Shown: piece by piece, positions 13,879 to 22,125 of the stretch
Layout of the letters: every line of letters starts with the position of its first letter
Numbering within the stretch: position 1 is the first letter of the stretch
Virus record (IMG/VR): IMGVR_UViG_3300033153_004331
Location: 1-32,208 of that record
Length of the DNA stretch: 32,208 bases
From: a virus
Strand: one strand, 5' to 3'
Notes under the pieces: model-generated
What the model saw: only the letters and a program-made list of their open reading frames with translations
Told to the model about the DNA's origin: nothing
The model's database searches: none
Program-made: the position numbers and the translations under genes

Positions 13879-13892
13879 CGACGGGGTGTATT

Positions 13893-14339
13893 ATGGTACA
13901 TTTAAGATTAATAATGATTTTATTTTTTGTTAGTTTGTTTTCGTTGGGATTATTTTTATGGGTAGCCCCAGTAGATGCGGACAGTGGGTATGTGTGTTTT
14001 GCAGATGCCCATCCTGATTTAGCAACTAAAAAGAATATTTTTAGATTGGGTGGTAGTGGAATAATTAATGGATATATAGTTAAACCATTAGCAGAATCAA
14101 AACATCCGAGTTATTATCAATGGTTTCAATGGATTGATACAATAGAAGAGGATGGTAAACTGGATGGCATATGTGATTTTGTTGTTTTAATTTCTGTTAA
14201 CGAAGCTGATGAAATAACACTAAAATTGTATCCGTGTGCACAAGCAACAGACGAAGTTTTAAGAACTGCTGATGTAATGGGTATAGATCCGAAAACATTG
14301 ATTCATTTTGCAAGTGATGTAATAAAAAACGAAGTGTAG
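13893..14339 (+). CDS. Secreted or membrane-anchored protein, 148 aa
   Basis: ATG 13893 was chosen (ACGGGGTGTATT in front); an upstream TTG at 13863 would overlap the preceding gene and place ten residues before the signal. Residues 5-26 are a hydrophobic signal or anchor (LRLIMILFFVSLFSLGLFLW), followed by VAPVDAD, a possible signal-peptidase I site. No lipobox Cys is well placed. The exported part has a few Cys and aromatic residues and looks globular. It may act in the periplasm, for example in lysis or superinfection exclusion, but this is not shown. It lies directly upstream of the large terminase. Confidence 0.6.
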   Translation: MVHLRLIMILFFVSLFSLGLFLWVAPVDADSGYVCFADAHPDLATKKNIFRLGGSGIINGYIVKPLAESKHPSYYQWFQWIDTIEEDGKLDGICDFVVLISVNEADEITLKLYPCAQATDEVLRTADVMGIDPKTLIHFASDVIKNEV

Positions 14340-14349
14340 AGAGGGGAAT

Positions 14350-15987
14350 ATGGGGGATATAGATAGCAAAGATATTATTCAACTAGTGGATTCATTTGAT
14401 TGTTTTAGTTGGATAATGAATAACAATTTGCAATTGGGTGCTGGGCCTTGGAAGTTAGTAGGGCACGAGTACCAAGTTGGAATGTTACAAGAAAAGAATC
14501 CCCGCCAATGTTTTATTAAAGGCGCACAGATGGGTATATCTGAATGTCTGGTATTGAAGACTCTACATGGTATGATTCATGGTAGATATAAACAAGGTGC
14601 TCTATATTTGTTTCCAACGAGGGATGATGTTGGGGATTTTAGTCAGACAAGATTTGATCCTCTAATAGAAACTAATCCTTTTATTGGTGAGTTTGTTCAT
14701 GGAACAGACAGAAAGAATGTAAAAAAAATACACACCGGGCATTTATATCTTCGGGGTGCTAGAGCAACAAAATCCATAGCAGCATCGAAAAAAAGTTCTA
14801 GTCAATTGAAATCAGTTCCAGTTGATAGAGTTGTATTTGATGAGATGGATGAGATGGATAAAGCTATGGTTGTACTCGCTGAAGAGCGTGTATCCCATTC
14901 AGATATAAGAGATGAATATGGCCCCGGAGAATTAGAATATTTAGGAACACCAACAATTCCTGATTATGGTATTGATAGAATATTTCAGAAATCAGATCAG
15001 AGATTATGGCAGATAACATGTCAGGGATGTGGTAAAGAAACCTGTCTCGAGATGGAGTTTCCAAATTGTTTGAAACGTGATGCTGAAGGAAATGTAATAA
15101 GAGTTTGTATTCATTGTGGTCATGAGATATATCCAGCAGATGGTAACTGGAGAATTAGTTATCCAGAACGGAGTAAAGAATTAGTTGGATGGTATATTAG
15201 CCAGTTGAATTCAATATATATTCCACCTAGAAAAATATTAGATTTATACGAAGATCCACCCAATGGTGATTTGAGTGAGGTAATGAACTCAAAATTGGGT
15301 AAAGCATATGTACCAGCAGAAAACAGATTAGATCCTAGTGATGTTTATTCTTGCTGTAGTGAAGATCCTATGTTGATGAATCATGATGGCCCCACATGTA
15401 TGGGTGTTGATGTTGGTAAATTATTACATGTTGTTATAGCAGAGAGAAAAACCAGAGACACATTGAAGATTGTTAAAACGTGTCGGGTAGATAGTTTTCA
15501 TGATCTCCATGATTTAATAGGTAAATTTAATGTTCGATCTACGGTAATTGATTTACGACCAGAGATTAGAAAGGTCAGAGAGTTTCAAAGAGTTGAACCT
15601 GTAATGGTTTTCGGATGTGAATATGTAGAAACCAAAACAGGAATGATTCAATGGAATGATAAAGATCGCACAATTAAATGTAATAGAACAGAGATATGTG
15701 ATGCAACACATGATTTAGTAATGGGATTCGGAAAGTTAGTTCTTCCACGAGTCAATGCAGAGATAGAGCAGTTTACAAAAGAAACCTGCAATATGGCAAA
15801 AGTGTTGGAAGAACGTGGTGATACTGGACAACAAGTATACAGGTATAGAAACCTCGGGCCGGATCATTATCGACATGCTTTGAATTATTGTTTATTAGCA
15901 TCAGAACGTTGTGGTGTTATAAGTGATAAGAATATTATAGCAAGATATTTTAATAAAAGACGAAGAAAGAATTTCATGACAGCATAA
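14350..15987 (+). CDS. Terminase large subunit, GpA type
   Basis: A 545-aa packaging motor with ATPase and nuclease. GPWKLVGHEYQ (32-42) and FIKGAQMGISE (55-65) match the adenine-binding and Walker-A-like region of the GpA family, which has an altered P-loop. VVFDEMD (161-167) is Walker B. A zinc-ribbon-like pair C224/C227 and C253/C256 lies between ATPase and nuclease, as in this family. GVDVG (352-356, D354) and IDLRPE (D401) supply nuclease acidic residues. AGAGGGG precedes the ATG. The length is slightly short for the family, but all motifs are present. A structured leader follows. Confidence 0.92.
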   Translation: MGDIDSKDIIQLVDSFDCFSWIMNNNLQLGAGPWKLVGHEYQVGMLQEKNPRQCFIKGAQMGISECLVLKTLHGMIHGRYKQGALYLFPTRDDVGDFSQTRFDPLIETNPFIGEFVHGTDRKNVKKIHTGHLYLRGARATKSIAASKKSSSQLKSVPVDRVVFDEMDEMDKAMVVLAEERVSHSDIRDEYGPGELEYLGTPTIPDYGIDRIFQKSDQRLWQITCQGCGKETCLEMEFPNCLKRDAEGNVIRVCIHCGHEIYPADGNWRISYPERSKELVGWYISQLNSIYIPPRKILDLYEDPPNGDLSEVMNSKLGKAYVPAENRLDPSDVYSCCSEDPMLMNHDGPTCMGVDVGKLLHVVIAERKTRDTLKIVKTCRVDSFHDLHDLIGKFNVRSTVIDLRPEIRKVREFQRVEPVMVFGCEYVETKTGMIQWNDKDRTIKCNRTEICDATHDLVMGFGKLVLPRVNAEIEQFTKETCNMAKVLEERGDTGQQVYRYRNLGPDHYRHALNYCLLASERCGVISDKNIIARYFNKRRRKNFMTA

Positions 15988-16050
15988 AAGGGGAGGCACA
16001 TTTCGTGCCAACGGGATTACACCGATAAAGGTAAAACAGGAGGAGTTATT
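15988..16050 (+). promoter_or_regulatory. Structured RNA leader, copy A (two hairpins plus possible pseudoknot)
   Basis: After AAGGGGAG come hairpin 1, GGCAC-ATTTC-GTGCC (15995-16009), and hairpin 2, CGG-GATTACA-CCG (16012-16024). The spacer AAAGGTAAAACAGGAGGAG follows, carrying the ribosome-binding site. TTAC in loop 2 (16017-16020) can pair with GTAA (16031-16034) just before the Shine-Dalgarno. The same order of elements, with different but still paired stems, recurs before the scaffold gene. Probably controls translation of the 163-aa gene. Confidence 0.6.
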
Positions 16051-16542
16051 ATGAGTGATTTTATTTTAGTATGTGACAGTAACATTAGATACCCAATGAC
16101 AGCAAACGAAAGAGATCGGTATCAGAAGAAACGAGGAATGGGTGGTAGGTTGTTTCCTTTTTTCACATTTGATAACGGTGATGAAGTCTTTATGAATAAG
16201 GTTATTGGTATCGAAGTTGGTGAATACAATAAACCGAAAGTATTACTGGATGTTGAGAGTCCTGTAATTCAGATAAAAGACATACCAAAATTGGACAAAG
16301 CACCAACTACAGAACAGGAAGTGGCGAGAAAGAAAAAAGAAGCTGAAGATGAATTGATGAAAGATATGTATGAGAAATCAAACTGCAAACATGATGATGT
16401 GAGTTTATTTGCTCAGGATACTAAAAAAGGGAAACGATATTTTCCAGTATGTGATTTCTGTGGACATAGAGGACGATACGTAAAAACTGAAAATCTAACT
16501 GATGAAGAAAAAGAAGCAGCTCAAGTATGGGTTGAGAGGTAA
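16051..16542 (+). CDS. Zinc-binding protein between terminase and portal, 163 aa
   Basis: A 163-aa protein. The N-terminal 75 residues look like a small alpha/beta fold (FILVCDSNIRYPMTANERDR). A charged helix lies at 85-110. The C-terminal part has C112, H114, C134 and C137 (CDFCGHRG), a probable zinc ribbon. AGGAGGAG in the structured leader precedes the start, and the portal gene follows after 3 nt. No family recognised. Its position between packaging genes suggests a role in head assembly or packaging (inference). Confidence 0.65.
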   Translation: MSDFILVCDSNIRYPMTANERDRYQKKRGMGGRLFPFFTFDNGDEVFMNKVIGIEVGEYNKPKVLLDVESPVIQIKDIPKLDKAPTTEQEVARKKKEAEDELMKDMYEKSNCKHDDVSLFAQDTKKGKRYFPVCDFCGHRGRYVKTENLTDEEKEAAQVWVER

Positions 16543-16545
16543 ACT

Positions 16546-18660
16546 ATGTTCGACAGACTAAATAAAACTAAAAAGTTAGAAAAGGCCAAAGAGTTATTTA
16601 TTGAGGCTGTTGATTCTGATAAGAATTATCAAGAGGAAGCTAGAGATGATTTTGATTTCAGAAATGGAAATCAATGGAAAGATACAGAACGTATAGCCTT
16701 GGAAAATGATGCCCGTCCAGTTCTTACTTTTAATTTAATTAAATCGAGTATAGACTTGTTAATAGGAATGTCAACTGATAATAGAAAGCGATTCAGATGT
16801 AGTCCTGTAGAAAAGAATGATGAGTTTTTATGTGAAGTGTTAAATGATATTCTCGAATGGCTATATGATTCTAACGATTATGAAAGGGAAGAAACATCTG
16901 CTCTGGAATCAGCAGCAATAAGTGGTAGAGGATATTTAGCGGTTGACTTTGTTCCAGATCCAAGAAGGTTTGGTGATATTAAATTGTCACTGGTTGACGT
17001 TCCTGTTCACGAGGTACATTTTGATCCAGCTTCTCGTAGGCACAATTTAGAAGATGCGTCTTATATTTGTTGGGATAAATGGTTGTCTCGTACTGATTTT
17101 AAAGTTAGATACCCGAAGGTGCCAGATCGAAAGATAGATGCTCTTATAGAACACGGCCCGGAACTGATTGGTTCTGGTGGTGTGTCTATGACAAATAACG
17201 GTGGTATAACAGATATTCCTGTTGATGTAGTTAGTGATGATTCTGATTATGATAAGCCCGTAGATTATGAGTTTTATAATAAAAACAAAGATATGATACG
17301 TGTTGTTCATATGGAATATTGGGATACTTTTAAACGATACTTCGGATTTAATCCTGAGACAAAAGAATTTGAAGAGTTTGATGGTAAGAATTTGAAACAG
17401 ATTAAAGCTGAATTTTTAGCAGAGTATGGCGAGGAATTTACCTTTGAAATCTTGATGGACAAGAAAGTTAAATGGATACAGTTTGTTGGTGATGATATTC
17501 TATATGATGATGATTCACCTTTACCTTATCCCGGATTTTCTATTTGCCTAATGACAGCATATAGAGATCCTAGTGGTAGAACAGCCGATCATTTCGGGGT
17601 AGTTCGTTTGATGAAAGACCCACAGAAAGAAGTTAACAAGAGATGGTCACAGACTTTGAATATGTTAAATCAGCAAGTTCAGGCTGGAGTGTTTGCAGAA
17701 GCGGATGCTTTTGTTGATGATGCTCAAGCTGAATCTTCTATGAAGGAAGCTGGTTCTGTAACATATTTAACTGCTGGTGCTATTAGTGGTGGTAAATTTA
17801 AAGAGAGGGTTGTTCCTAGATTTCCTAATGCTCCAATGCAGTTGGAACAATATTCACAGGATATTATAAAGAAGATCACAGGGATCAATCCAGATCTATT
17901 AGGTCAGGATAGTGGTAGACAGGAACCCGGAGTTGTTGTTAGATTACGACAACAGCAGGGACTGACACTATTGAAACCATTGTTTAATAATTTCAATGCG
18001 ATGAAAAAAGAAATCTTTAAAAGAGTTCTGACAATCGTGATGCAGTTTATGCCAGATCAACAGATATTACGTATCATAGGACAGAATGATAGATACGAAA
18101 TTGATAAAGAGAATGGCATAATTATGGATAAGCAAAATGAATTAGAAGCACCTATACGTAACATACGTGATTTTGAATATAATATTAATGCAGACAGTGC
18201 TTCATCTACAATGACTCAGAAGATGTTTGAGTTAACTGCTCTGTTAGAAATGCAACAGAAGGACTTCCCGGTTGATCCTCTTATTATTATTGAGAAGATG
18301 GAACTACCGATTACGGATAAACTTCGTTGGATCGAATACATTCAGAGTCAGCAAGAGGGTCAGGCTAAAGCTCAGGAAGAGGAGAAGGTAGCTGAGATAG
18401 AGTTTAAGGATCGTGAGATAGCTGCTGATGAAACCAAGAACCAGATGGATTTCGTTACAGACATGCTCAAGATTAAACAGATGGCTGATAAGGATGATAA
18501 GAAGCAGACAACTGATTTTGCTAAGTTAGATCAGCAATCTCAGCAGATGCTGGCTAATTTTATTTCACAAATGGCTAGCACATTGGCTCAGAGTCAGAAG
18601 GGGGAGGAGAAGAAAAATGAACCCAAAAAGGGAACAAGTAAGGATAAGAAGGGGAAATAA
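16546..18660 (+). CDS. Portal protein, P22 type
   Basis: A 704-aa protein that forms the dodecameric head vertex for DNA entry. The family hallmarks are the N-terminal helical start with ARDDFDFRNGNQW (32-44) and RPVLTFNLIKSSID (57-70), and later VPVHEVHFDPASRR and the DPSGRTADHFGVVRLMKDPQ region. The last 110 residues are Lys/Gln/Glu-rich, mostly helical, and end in a lysine tail, the place of the barrel or a disordered extension in P22-like portals. The length is close to that of P22 gp1. A small gene with its own ribosome-binding site begins inside its 3' end. Confidence 0.92.
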   Translation: MFDRLNKTKKLEKAKELFIEAVDSDKNYQEEARDDFDFRNGNQWKDTERIALENDARPVLTFNLIKSSIDLLIGMSTDNRKRFRCSPVEKNDEFLCEVLNDILEWLYDSNDYEREETSALESAAISGRGYLAVDFVPDPRRFGDIKLSLVDVPVHEVHFDPASRRHNLEDASYICWDKWLSRTDFKVRYPKVPDRKIDALIEHGPELIGSGGVSMTNNGGITDIPVDVVSDDSDYDKPVDYEFYNKNKDMIRVVHMEYWDTFKRYFGFNPETKEFEEFDGKNLKQIKAEFLAEYGEEFTFEILMDKKVKWIQFVGDDILYDDDSPLPYPGFSICLMTAYRDPSGRTADHFGVVRLMKDPQKEVNKRWSQTLNMLNQQVQAGVFAEADAFVDDAQAESSMKEAGSVTYLTAGAISGGKFKERVVPRFPNAPMQLEQYSQDIIKKITGINPDLLGQDSGRQEPGVVVRLRQQQGLTLLKPLFNNFNAMKKEIFKRVLTIVMQFMPDQQILRIIGQNDRYEIDKENGIIMDKQNELEAPIRNIRDFEYNINADSASSTMTQKMFELTALLEMQQKDFPVDPLIIIEKMELPITDKLRWIEYIQSQQEGQAKAQEEEKVAEIEFKDREIAADETKNQMDFVTDMLKIKQMADKDDKKQTTDFAKLDQQSQQMLANFISQMASTLAQSQKGEEKKNEPKKGTSKDKKGK

Positions 18661-18781
18661 AATCCGACAAGAAAAGAAGGATCTTCAAAAACAACTCAAG
18701 AAAGATTATGAGAAGTATATTAAAAAAAATGGTGGGTGGCCTACCGCTAAAAAACAGCAGATTATACAAAAAATATGCTAA
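18617..18781 (+). CDS. Basic mini-protein overlapping portal 3' end, 54 aa
   Basis: A 54-aa frame starts at ATG 18617 inside the portal gene, in another frame, behind a strong GGGGAGGAGAAGAAAA ribosome-binding site, and runs 121 bp past the portal stop. It begins MNPKREQVRIRRGNKIRQEK, is very basic and helical, and ends GGWPTAKKQQIIQKIC. The ribosome-binding site and the extension past the portal make it credible. It could be a nucleic-acid-binding or assembly factor; no family recognised. Confidence 0.6.
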   Translation: MNPKREQVRIRRGNKIRQEKKDLQKQLKKDYEKYIKKNGGWPTAKKQQIIQKIC

Positions 18782-18803
18782 TAGTACATAAAAAAGTCAC
18801 TGA

Positions 18804-18860
18804 CCCCTGATTTAGCATTTTTAAACTATTGAAATTATTGAAATAAAAACAGGGGTTTTT
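18804..18860 (+). terminator. Possible terminator or structured RNA after portal
   Basis: CCCCTG (18804-18809) pairs with CAGGGG (18850-18855), followed by TTTTT (18856-18860). The 40-nt A/T-rich loop is long for an intrinsic terminator, so efficiency is uncertain. It ends the portal gene group in a 181-bp non-coding gap (18782-18962). Confidence 0.45.
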
Positions 18861-18861
18861 A

Positions 18862-18894
18862 TGAAATGCATACCCTACTATGGGTAAAATTTCA
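18862..18894 (+). promoter_or_regulatory. Two-tier hairpin in portal-scaffold gap
   Basis: TGAAAT/ATTTCA (18862-18867/18889-18894) encloses TACCC/GGGTA (18871-18875/18882-18886). It lies right after the possible terminator and about 70 bp before the next gene. It may be a regulatory or processing structure. The rest of the gap up to 18962 is AT-rich with no gene; a promoter may be present but could not be defined. Confidence 0.4.
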
Positions 18895-18962
18895 CTTATA
18901 GTAAAATCAGTGTGTTATAAAAATAATAATTTTTTTAAACGTAATATAGAGGGGGATAGATT

Positions 18963-19154
18963 ATGGCTATATCACATTCGTTCATAACAAAAAACGGGAT
19001 GAAAACAAAAAAACTAACAGGGATGACAGCAATCAGAGAGAAATGTCTTGAGTGTATGGGTTGGAGTTTTGCAGAAGTTAAAAACTGCCCATCAAAAGAT
19101 TGTGCTTTATTTCCTTTTAGGTTTGGAAGAAGTCCAAAACAGGGGGAAATATAA
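18963..19154 (+). CDS. Small zinc-binding phage protein, KCLEC...NCPSKDC family
   Basis: A 63-aa protein with an AGGGGGATAGATT ribosome-binding site. C28, C31, C42 and C47 form the pattern KCLEC-x10-C-x4-C, followed by LFPFRFGRSP. This signature is common among small phage and bacterial proteins of unknown function (from memory), probably one zinc site. Its stop overlaps the next ATG (TAATG), so the two are translationally coupled. Biochemical role unknown. Confidence 0.75.
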   Translation: MAISHSFITKNGMKTKKLTGMTAIREKCLECMGWSFAEVKNCPSKDCALFPFRFGRSPKQGEI

Positions 19155-19345
19155 TGAGTGCATTAACACCAGCTAATGGAAAATATCGCAGCATGTGGAA
19201 AATTTATGGTAAGCAGATGTCTGATAAAGATATGTGTAAAAATTATAACAAGGGTTATGACGAAATAAAATGGGGCGATACAGAAAGATTTGAAGAGAAA
19301 GATCAAACATTAGGTGGTCATAAGAGAATAAGATATATAGGTTAA
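19154..19345 (+). CDS. Hypothetical protein, 63 aa
   Basis: A 63-aa polar protein rich in Lys, Tyr, Asp and Gly, coupled by a TAATG overlap to the zinc protein before it, with CAGGGGGAAA upstream. No hydrophobic core is obvious (WKIYGKQMSDKDMCKNYNKG), so it may be small and partly disordered. It is followed by the structured scaffold leader. No family recognised. Confidence 0.6.
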   Translation: MSALTPANGKYRSMWKIYGKQMSDKDMCKNYNKGYDEIKWGDTERFEEKDQTLGGHKRIRYIG

Positions 19346-19492
19346 TACCGATAATCCATGAGGAGGTCTCCCCCCCTCGCATGGATACGTGGTGTTGGGA
19401 TGCTATGCGTCTCAACTACCACAATTTTAAAGGGGAGTCCATTACGGACAACACCGATTACTGGTGCAAAGGTAAATTAGGAGGAGAATACA
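19346..19492 (+). promoter_or_regulatory. Structured RNA leader of scaffold gene, copy B with extra hairpins
   Basis: There are four helices in 147 nt. CCATG-AGG pairs with CCT and CATGG (19356-19363/19375-19384). A long hairpin pairs GTGGT-GTTGGGA with TCTCAAC-T-ACCAC (19389-19400/19410-19422). Then come GTCC-ATTAC-GGAC (19437-19449) and CACC-GATTACT-GGTG (19452-19466). The last two follow AAGGGGAG and precede AAAGGTAAATTAGGAGGAG, as in copy A at 15988-16050. TTAC (19458-19461) can pair with GTAA (19472-19475). Probably a translation or stability control element for the scaffold. Confidence 0.6.
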
Positions 19493-20482
19493 ATGGGAGA
19501 AGACAATGCGAACGTGGATGAAATCTTTAAAGACTTGGACAAAATTGATGAAGAGTTAGGAATCAAACCAGAAGCCAAGACTGATGATGATCCAAAAGGA
19601 ACAGAGTTACAATCGACTGTGGATTCGTTAACAGAAAAATTAGAAGCAGCATCTAAAGAGAAACAAGGATTGATGAATGCTGCTAAATCTGAAAGGCGAA
19701 AACGTCAAGAAATGAAGGGCAGTCTCGACAGTTTAACATCGACAGTCAACAGTATTATTCAGCAACGTCAAGCTGGCAAAAAAGACGATCTCAATGATGT
19801 TGGGATGCTTGTTGATTTTTCTGAAGATGGTGAAAAAGCATATATACCTAATAAAGAATTAGATGATATGCTCAATCCACTATACCAGAAAATTGAACAA
19901 TTAGAATCAACGATACGAATGACGGCAGGTGCAGCAGAGGGAAACAGACAGGCAAAAGATACGATGGACTCTATTGTGGGATCTGATGAACGTTATGGTA
20001 GCGTATATGGCAAGTACAGAGCAGCAAGAAATTGGGTAGAGAATCAAGTAATTGATTTTCAGCGAGATAACAATATAAATCGTGTTGTGTCTTCTGGACA
20101 GGCTTTAGATAAAATCTTTACAGAAGATATGGAAAAAGAGTTTAAAGAGAAATATCCTGAATTCAGTTTAGTTGATGTTGTGACGGCTGAAGATTCACAG
20201 CGACATTTCTCTAATATGTTATCTAACACGGCTGATACTTTTGATAGTCTTATGAATAACGATAAGAGTCAAAAACCTGTGGACAGTAGCAAATTTAAAC
20301 AAATAATAAATAAACCGTTAGGTCTTTCTAGTGCAACAAATGCGAAAGGTAGCGAACTCACTGTGAGTGAAAAGGTTGGGCAATTGAATAGTACAGATAT
20401 TATGGATCTATCCGATGCACAGGCTTCACAGTTGGAGGAGGCGCTATTACGTGAAGAAAGGGCTGATGGTGTTAAATTTTAA
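19493..20482 (+). CDS. Scaffolding protein
   Basis: A 329-aa acidic, mostly helical protein directly before the major capsid gene, the usual scaffold position. Residues about 35-105 are a Lys/Glu-rich coiled coil (LTEKLEAASKEKQGLMNAAK). The middle has long helices, and the last 30 residues are charged and helical, the region that binds coat protein in P22-type scaffolds. It is not recognised by sequence, only by composition, size and position. AGGAGGAG lies at the end of the structured leader. Confidence 0.8.
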   Translation: MGEDNANVDEIFKDLDKIDEELGIKPEAKTDDDPKGTELQSTVDSLTEKLEAASKEKQGLMNAAKSERRKRQEMKGSLDSLTSTVNSIIQQRQAGKKDDLNDVGMLVDFSEDGEKAYIPNKELDDMLNPLYQKIEQLESTIRMTAGAAEGNRQAKDTMDSIVGSDERYGSVYGKYRAARNWVENQVIDFQRDNNINRVVSSGQALDKIFTEDMEKEFKEKYPEFSLVDVVTAEDSQRHFSNMLSNTADTFDSLMNNDKSQKPVDSSKFKQIINKPLGLSSATNAKGSELTVSEKVGQLNSTDIMDLSDAQASQLEEALLREERADGVKF

Positions 20483-20497
20483 TAAGGAGAAATTAAA

Positions 20498-21550
20498 ATG
20501 GCAGTAACAGCTTTTGGGACTAACGATCCTCAAACCGTAAAGATTTGGAGTTCACTGACAATGCGTGAATCTCTTAAAAGTACTTTGTTCAGTAAGTTTC
20601 TTGGTACTTCTAAAACATCCATTTTGCAACGGTTAACAGACCTTGAAAAAAGCGCAGGTGATCAGATTAAGTATGATCTCTTGATGCAGATGGGTAATGC
20701 AGGGGTTACTGGTGATGATCGTATGCGTGGTCAGGAAGAAGCATTGGTCTACCATCAGGATACAGTTAATATAGATCAATTGAGAAACGCACATTCATTT
20801 AGGCGTATGAGTCAGCAGAGAACTCTGCACAACCTTCGGGCTGATGCAAAGACTAACTTGGCTGATTGGTTTGCTGGTAAAATGGATAGTTATATGTTTA
20901 GGACTCTTTGTGGCGATACATCGCTTGTACATGGACAGACAGCTACAGCTCCAGATTCCGATCATATAATTTATTCTGGTGATGCAACAGCAGAGGGAAA
21001 CATCGGTAGTAACGATCAGATCTCTCTGGCAGATCTCGACTATTGTAAGGAGAAAGCCGTAACATTAACTCCGCCTATTCGTCCTACGAATATTGACGGT
21101 AGTGATTATTATGTTGTAGTGCTCCATCCGTACAGTGTGGTTGATCTTAGGTTAGATGTTGCTAATAGTGCTTACACGGATTGGCCCACTATCCAGATGT
21201 ATGCGAATAAACGTGGTGAGAGTAATCCGATATTCACTGGCGCTCTTGGGGTTTACAACGGTATGATTATGTTTGATAATACCAGATTGTATAGTCCAGT
21301 TTCTACAGTATATCGAAACCTGTTCTTAGGTGCTCAGTCAGGTGTATTTGCAGTAGGTAGTGCATATGATTCTATTGAATCTCAGCGAGTCGGTAAAGAT
21401 AATCTGATGAGTTGGTATGAGGAAATAGATGACTTCGGTAATGAGAAGGGTATCTCTGTGGGATGTATCTTTGGTATGAACAAGTCAGTGTTCAACTCTA
21501 AGGATTACAGTACTGTAGTTATCTCATCTTATTCTGTAGCACATGCATAG
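20498..21550 (+). CDS. Major capsid protein (DUF4043 / N4-gp56-like, HK97 fold)
   Basis: A 350-aa shell subunit. Residues 17-37 (WSSLTMRESLKSTLFSKFLG) and the segment AGVTGDDRMRGQEEALVYHQ (68-87), followed by QLRNAHSFRRMSQQRT, match the pattern of the DUF4043/N4-gp56 major capsid family as I recall it. The C-terminal half has beta-rich sequence, with the usual FGMNKSVFN-type stretch before the tail. The length suits a processed-free HK97-fold coat. TAAGGAGAAATTAAA precedes the ATG, a strong site as expected for the most abundant protein. Confidence 0.88.
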   Translation: MAVTAFGTNDPQTVKIWSSLTMRESLKSTLFSKFLGTSKTSILQRLTDLEKSAGDQIKYDLLMQMGNAGVTGDDRMRGQEEALVYHQDTVNIDQLRNAHSFRRMSQQRTLHNLRADAKTNLADWFAGKMDSYMFRTLCGDTSLVHGQTATAPDSDHIIYSGDATAEGNIGSNDQISLADLDYCKEKAVTLTPPIRPTNIDGSDYYVVVLHPYSVVDLRLDVANSAYTDWPTIQMYANKRGESNPIFTGALGVYNGMIMFDNTRLYSPVSTVYRNLFLGAQSGVFAVGSAYDSIESQRVGKDNLMSWYEEIDDFGNEKGISVGCIFGMNKSVFNSKDYSTVVISSYSVAHA

Positions 21551-21586
21551 AAACAACTAACTAATTAAATATAGGAGAAAAATATA

Positions 21587-22057
21587 ATGGCGACAATTTA
21601 TAATTTTACAGATGGGTCTATTGACGGTCAGCCTAAAGCGAGTGATACTCTGCCTAATACATCAGGCTTGTATTCTCGTTCTAATATAGTTGACTGTGCA
21701 AATCAGGCACTGGATGCAGGAGAAGACGATGTTGGTAGTGTGATCAATATCCCTGCTGATACTTGGGTTCTTCAGGTTCTATTGAGGACTATCACCGCAG
21801 AAACAGCTAATGGAACCGTTGATCTAGGTCACGGTGGAGTTGTTGATGCTTGGGGTGGTGCTTTGGCTATTGATGCTGCTGCTGGTATTGTAGCTACGAC
21901 AGATCTGGCTCAGTATTTTGCTGATGCTGATACTATTGACGTATTAGCAACAACTGATACTGCTGATATAGATATTGACGGTTGGAAGTTTGAAGTAATT
22001 GCTATTATGCAGCCGGGAAGTAAGAGTGACCTAGCTGGTAGTGTAGTGAGTACGTAA
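21587..22057 (+). CDS. Decoration-like protein 1, 156 aa
   Basis: A 156-aa acidic, Ala/Asp/Thr-rich, beta-type protein right after the coat gene, with ATAGGAGAAAA upstream. It shares with the next gene the blocks TAETANGT-[VI]-D-[LI]-G and TTDTADIDIDG in the same order, so the two are paralogues. Small beta proteins following the coat gene are commonly capsid decoration or head-fibre proteins (inference from position and composition). No Cys-based or enzymatic motif. Confidence 0.7.
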   Translation: MATIYNFTDGSIDGQPKASDTLPNTSGLYSRSNIVDCANQALDAGEDDVGSVINIPADTWVLQVLLRTITAETANGTVDLGHGGVVDAWGGALAIDAAAGIVATTDLAQYFADADTIDVLATTDTADIDIDGWKFEVIAIMQPGSKSDLAGSVVST

Positions 22058-22076
22058 TTAATAATTAACTGGTTTG

Positions 22077-22098
22077 GGCGGAGAATAAAACCTCCGCC
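22077..22098 (+). terminator. GC-rich hairpin between decoration-like genes
   Basis: GGCGGAG (22077-22083) pairs with CTCCGCC (22092-22098) around AATAAAAC. It is followed by only two T, so it is a weak terminator at best. It may instead stabilise the upstream coat mRNA or set the expression ratio. Confidence 0.5.
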
Positions 22099-22125
22099 TT
22101 AACTCCATGAAGGAGGATTAAAACT

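Noticed and set aside
13863-13892. Upstream TTG start for the secreted protein
   Set aside because: It overlaps the preceding gene, lacks a ribosome-binding site and would bury the signal segment ten residues inside; ATG 13893 fits better.
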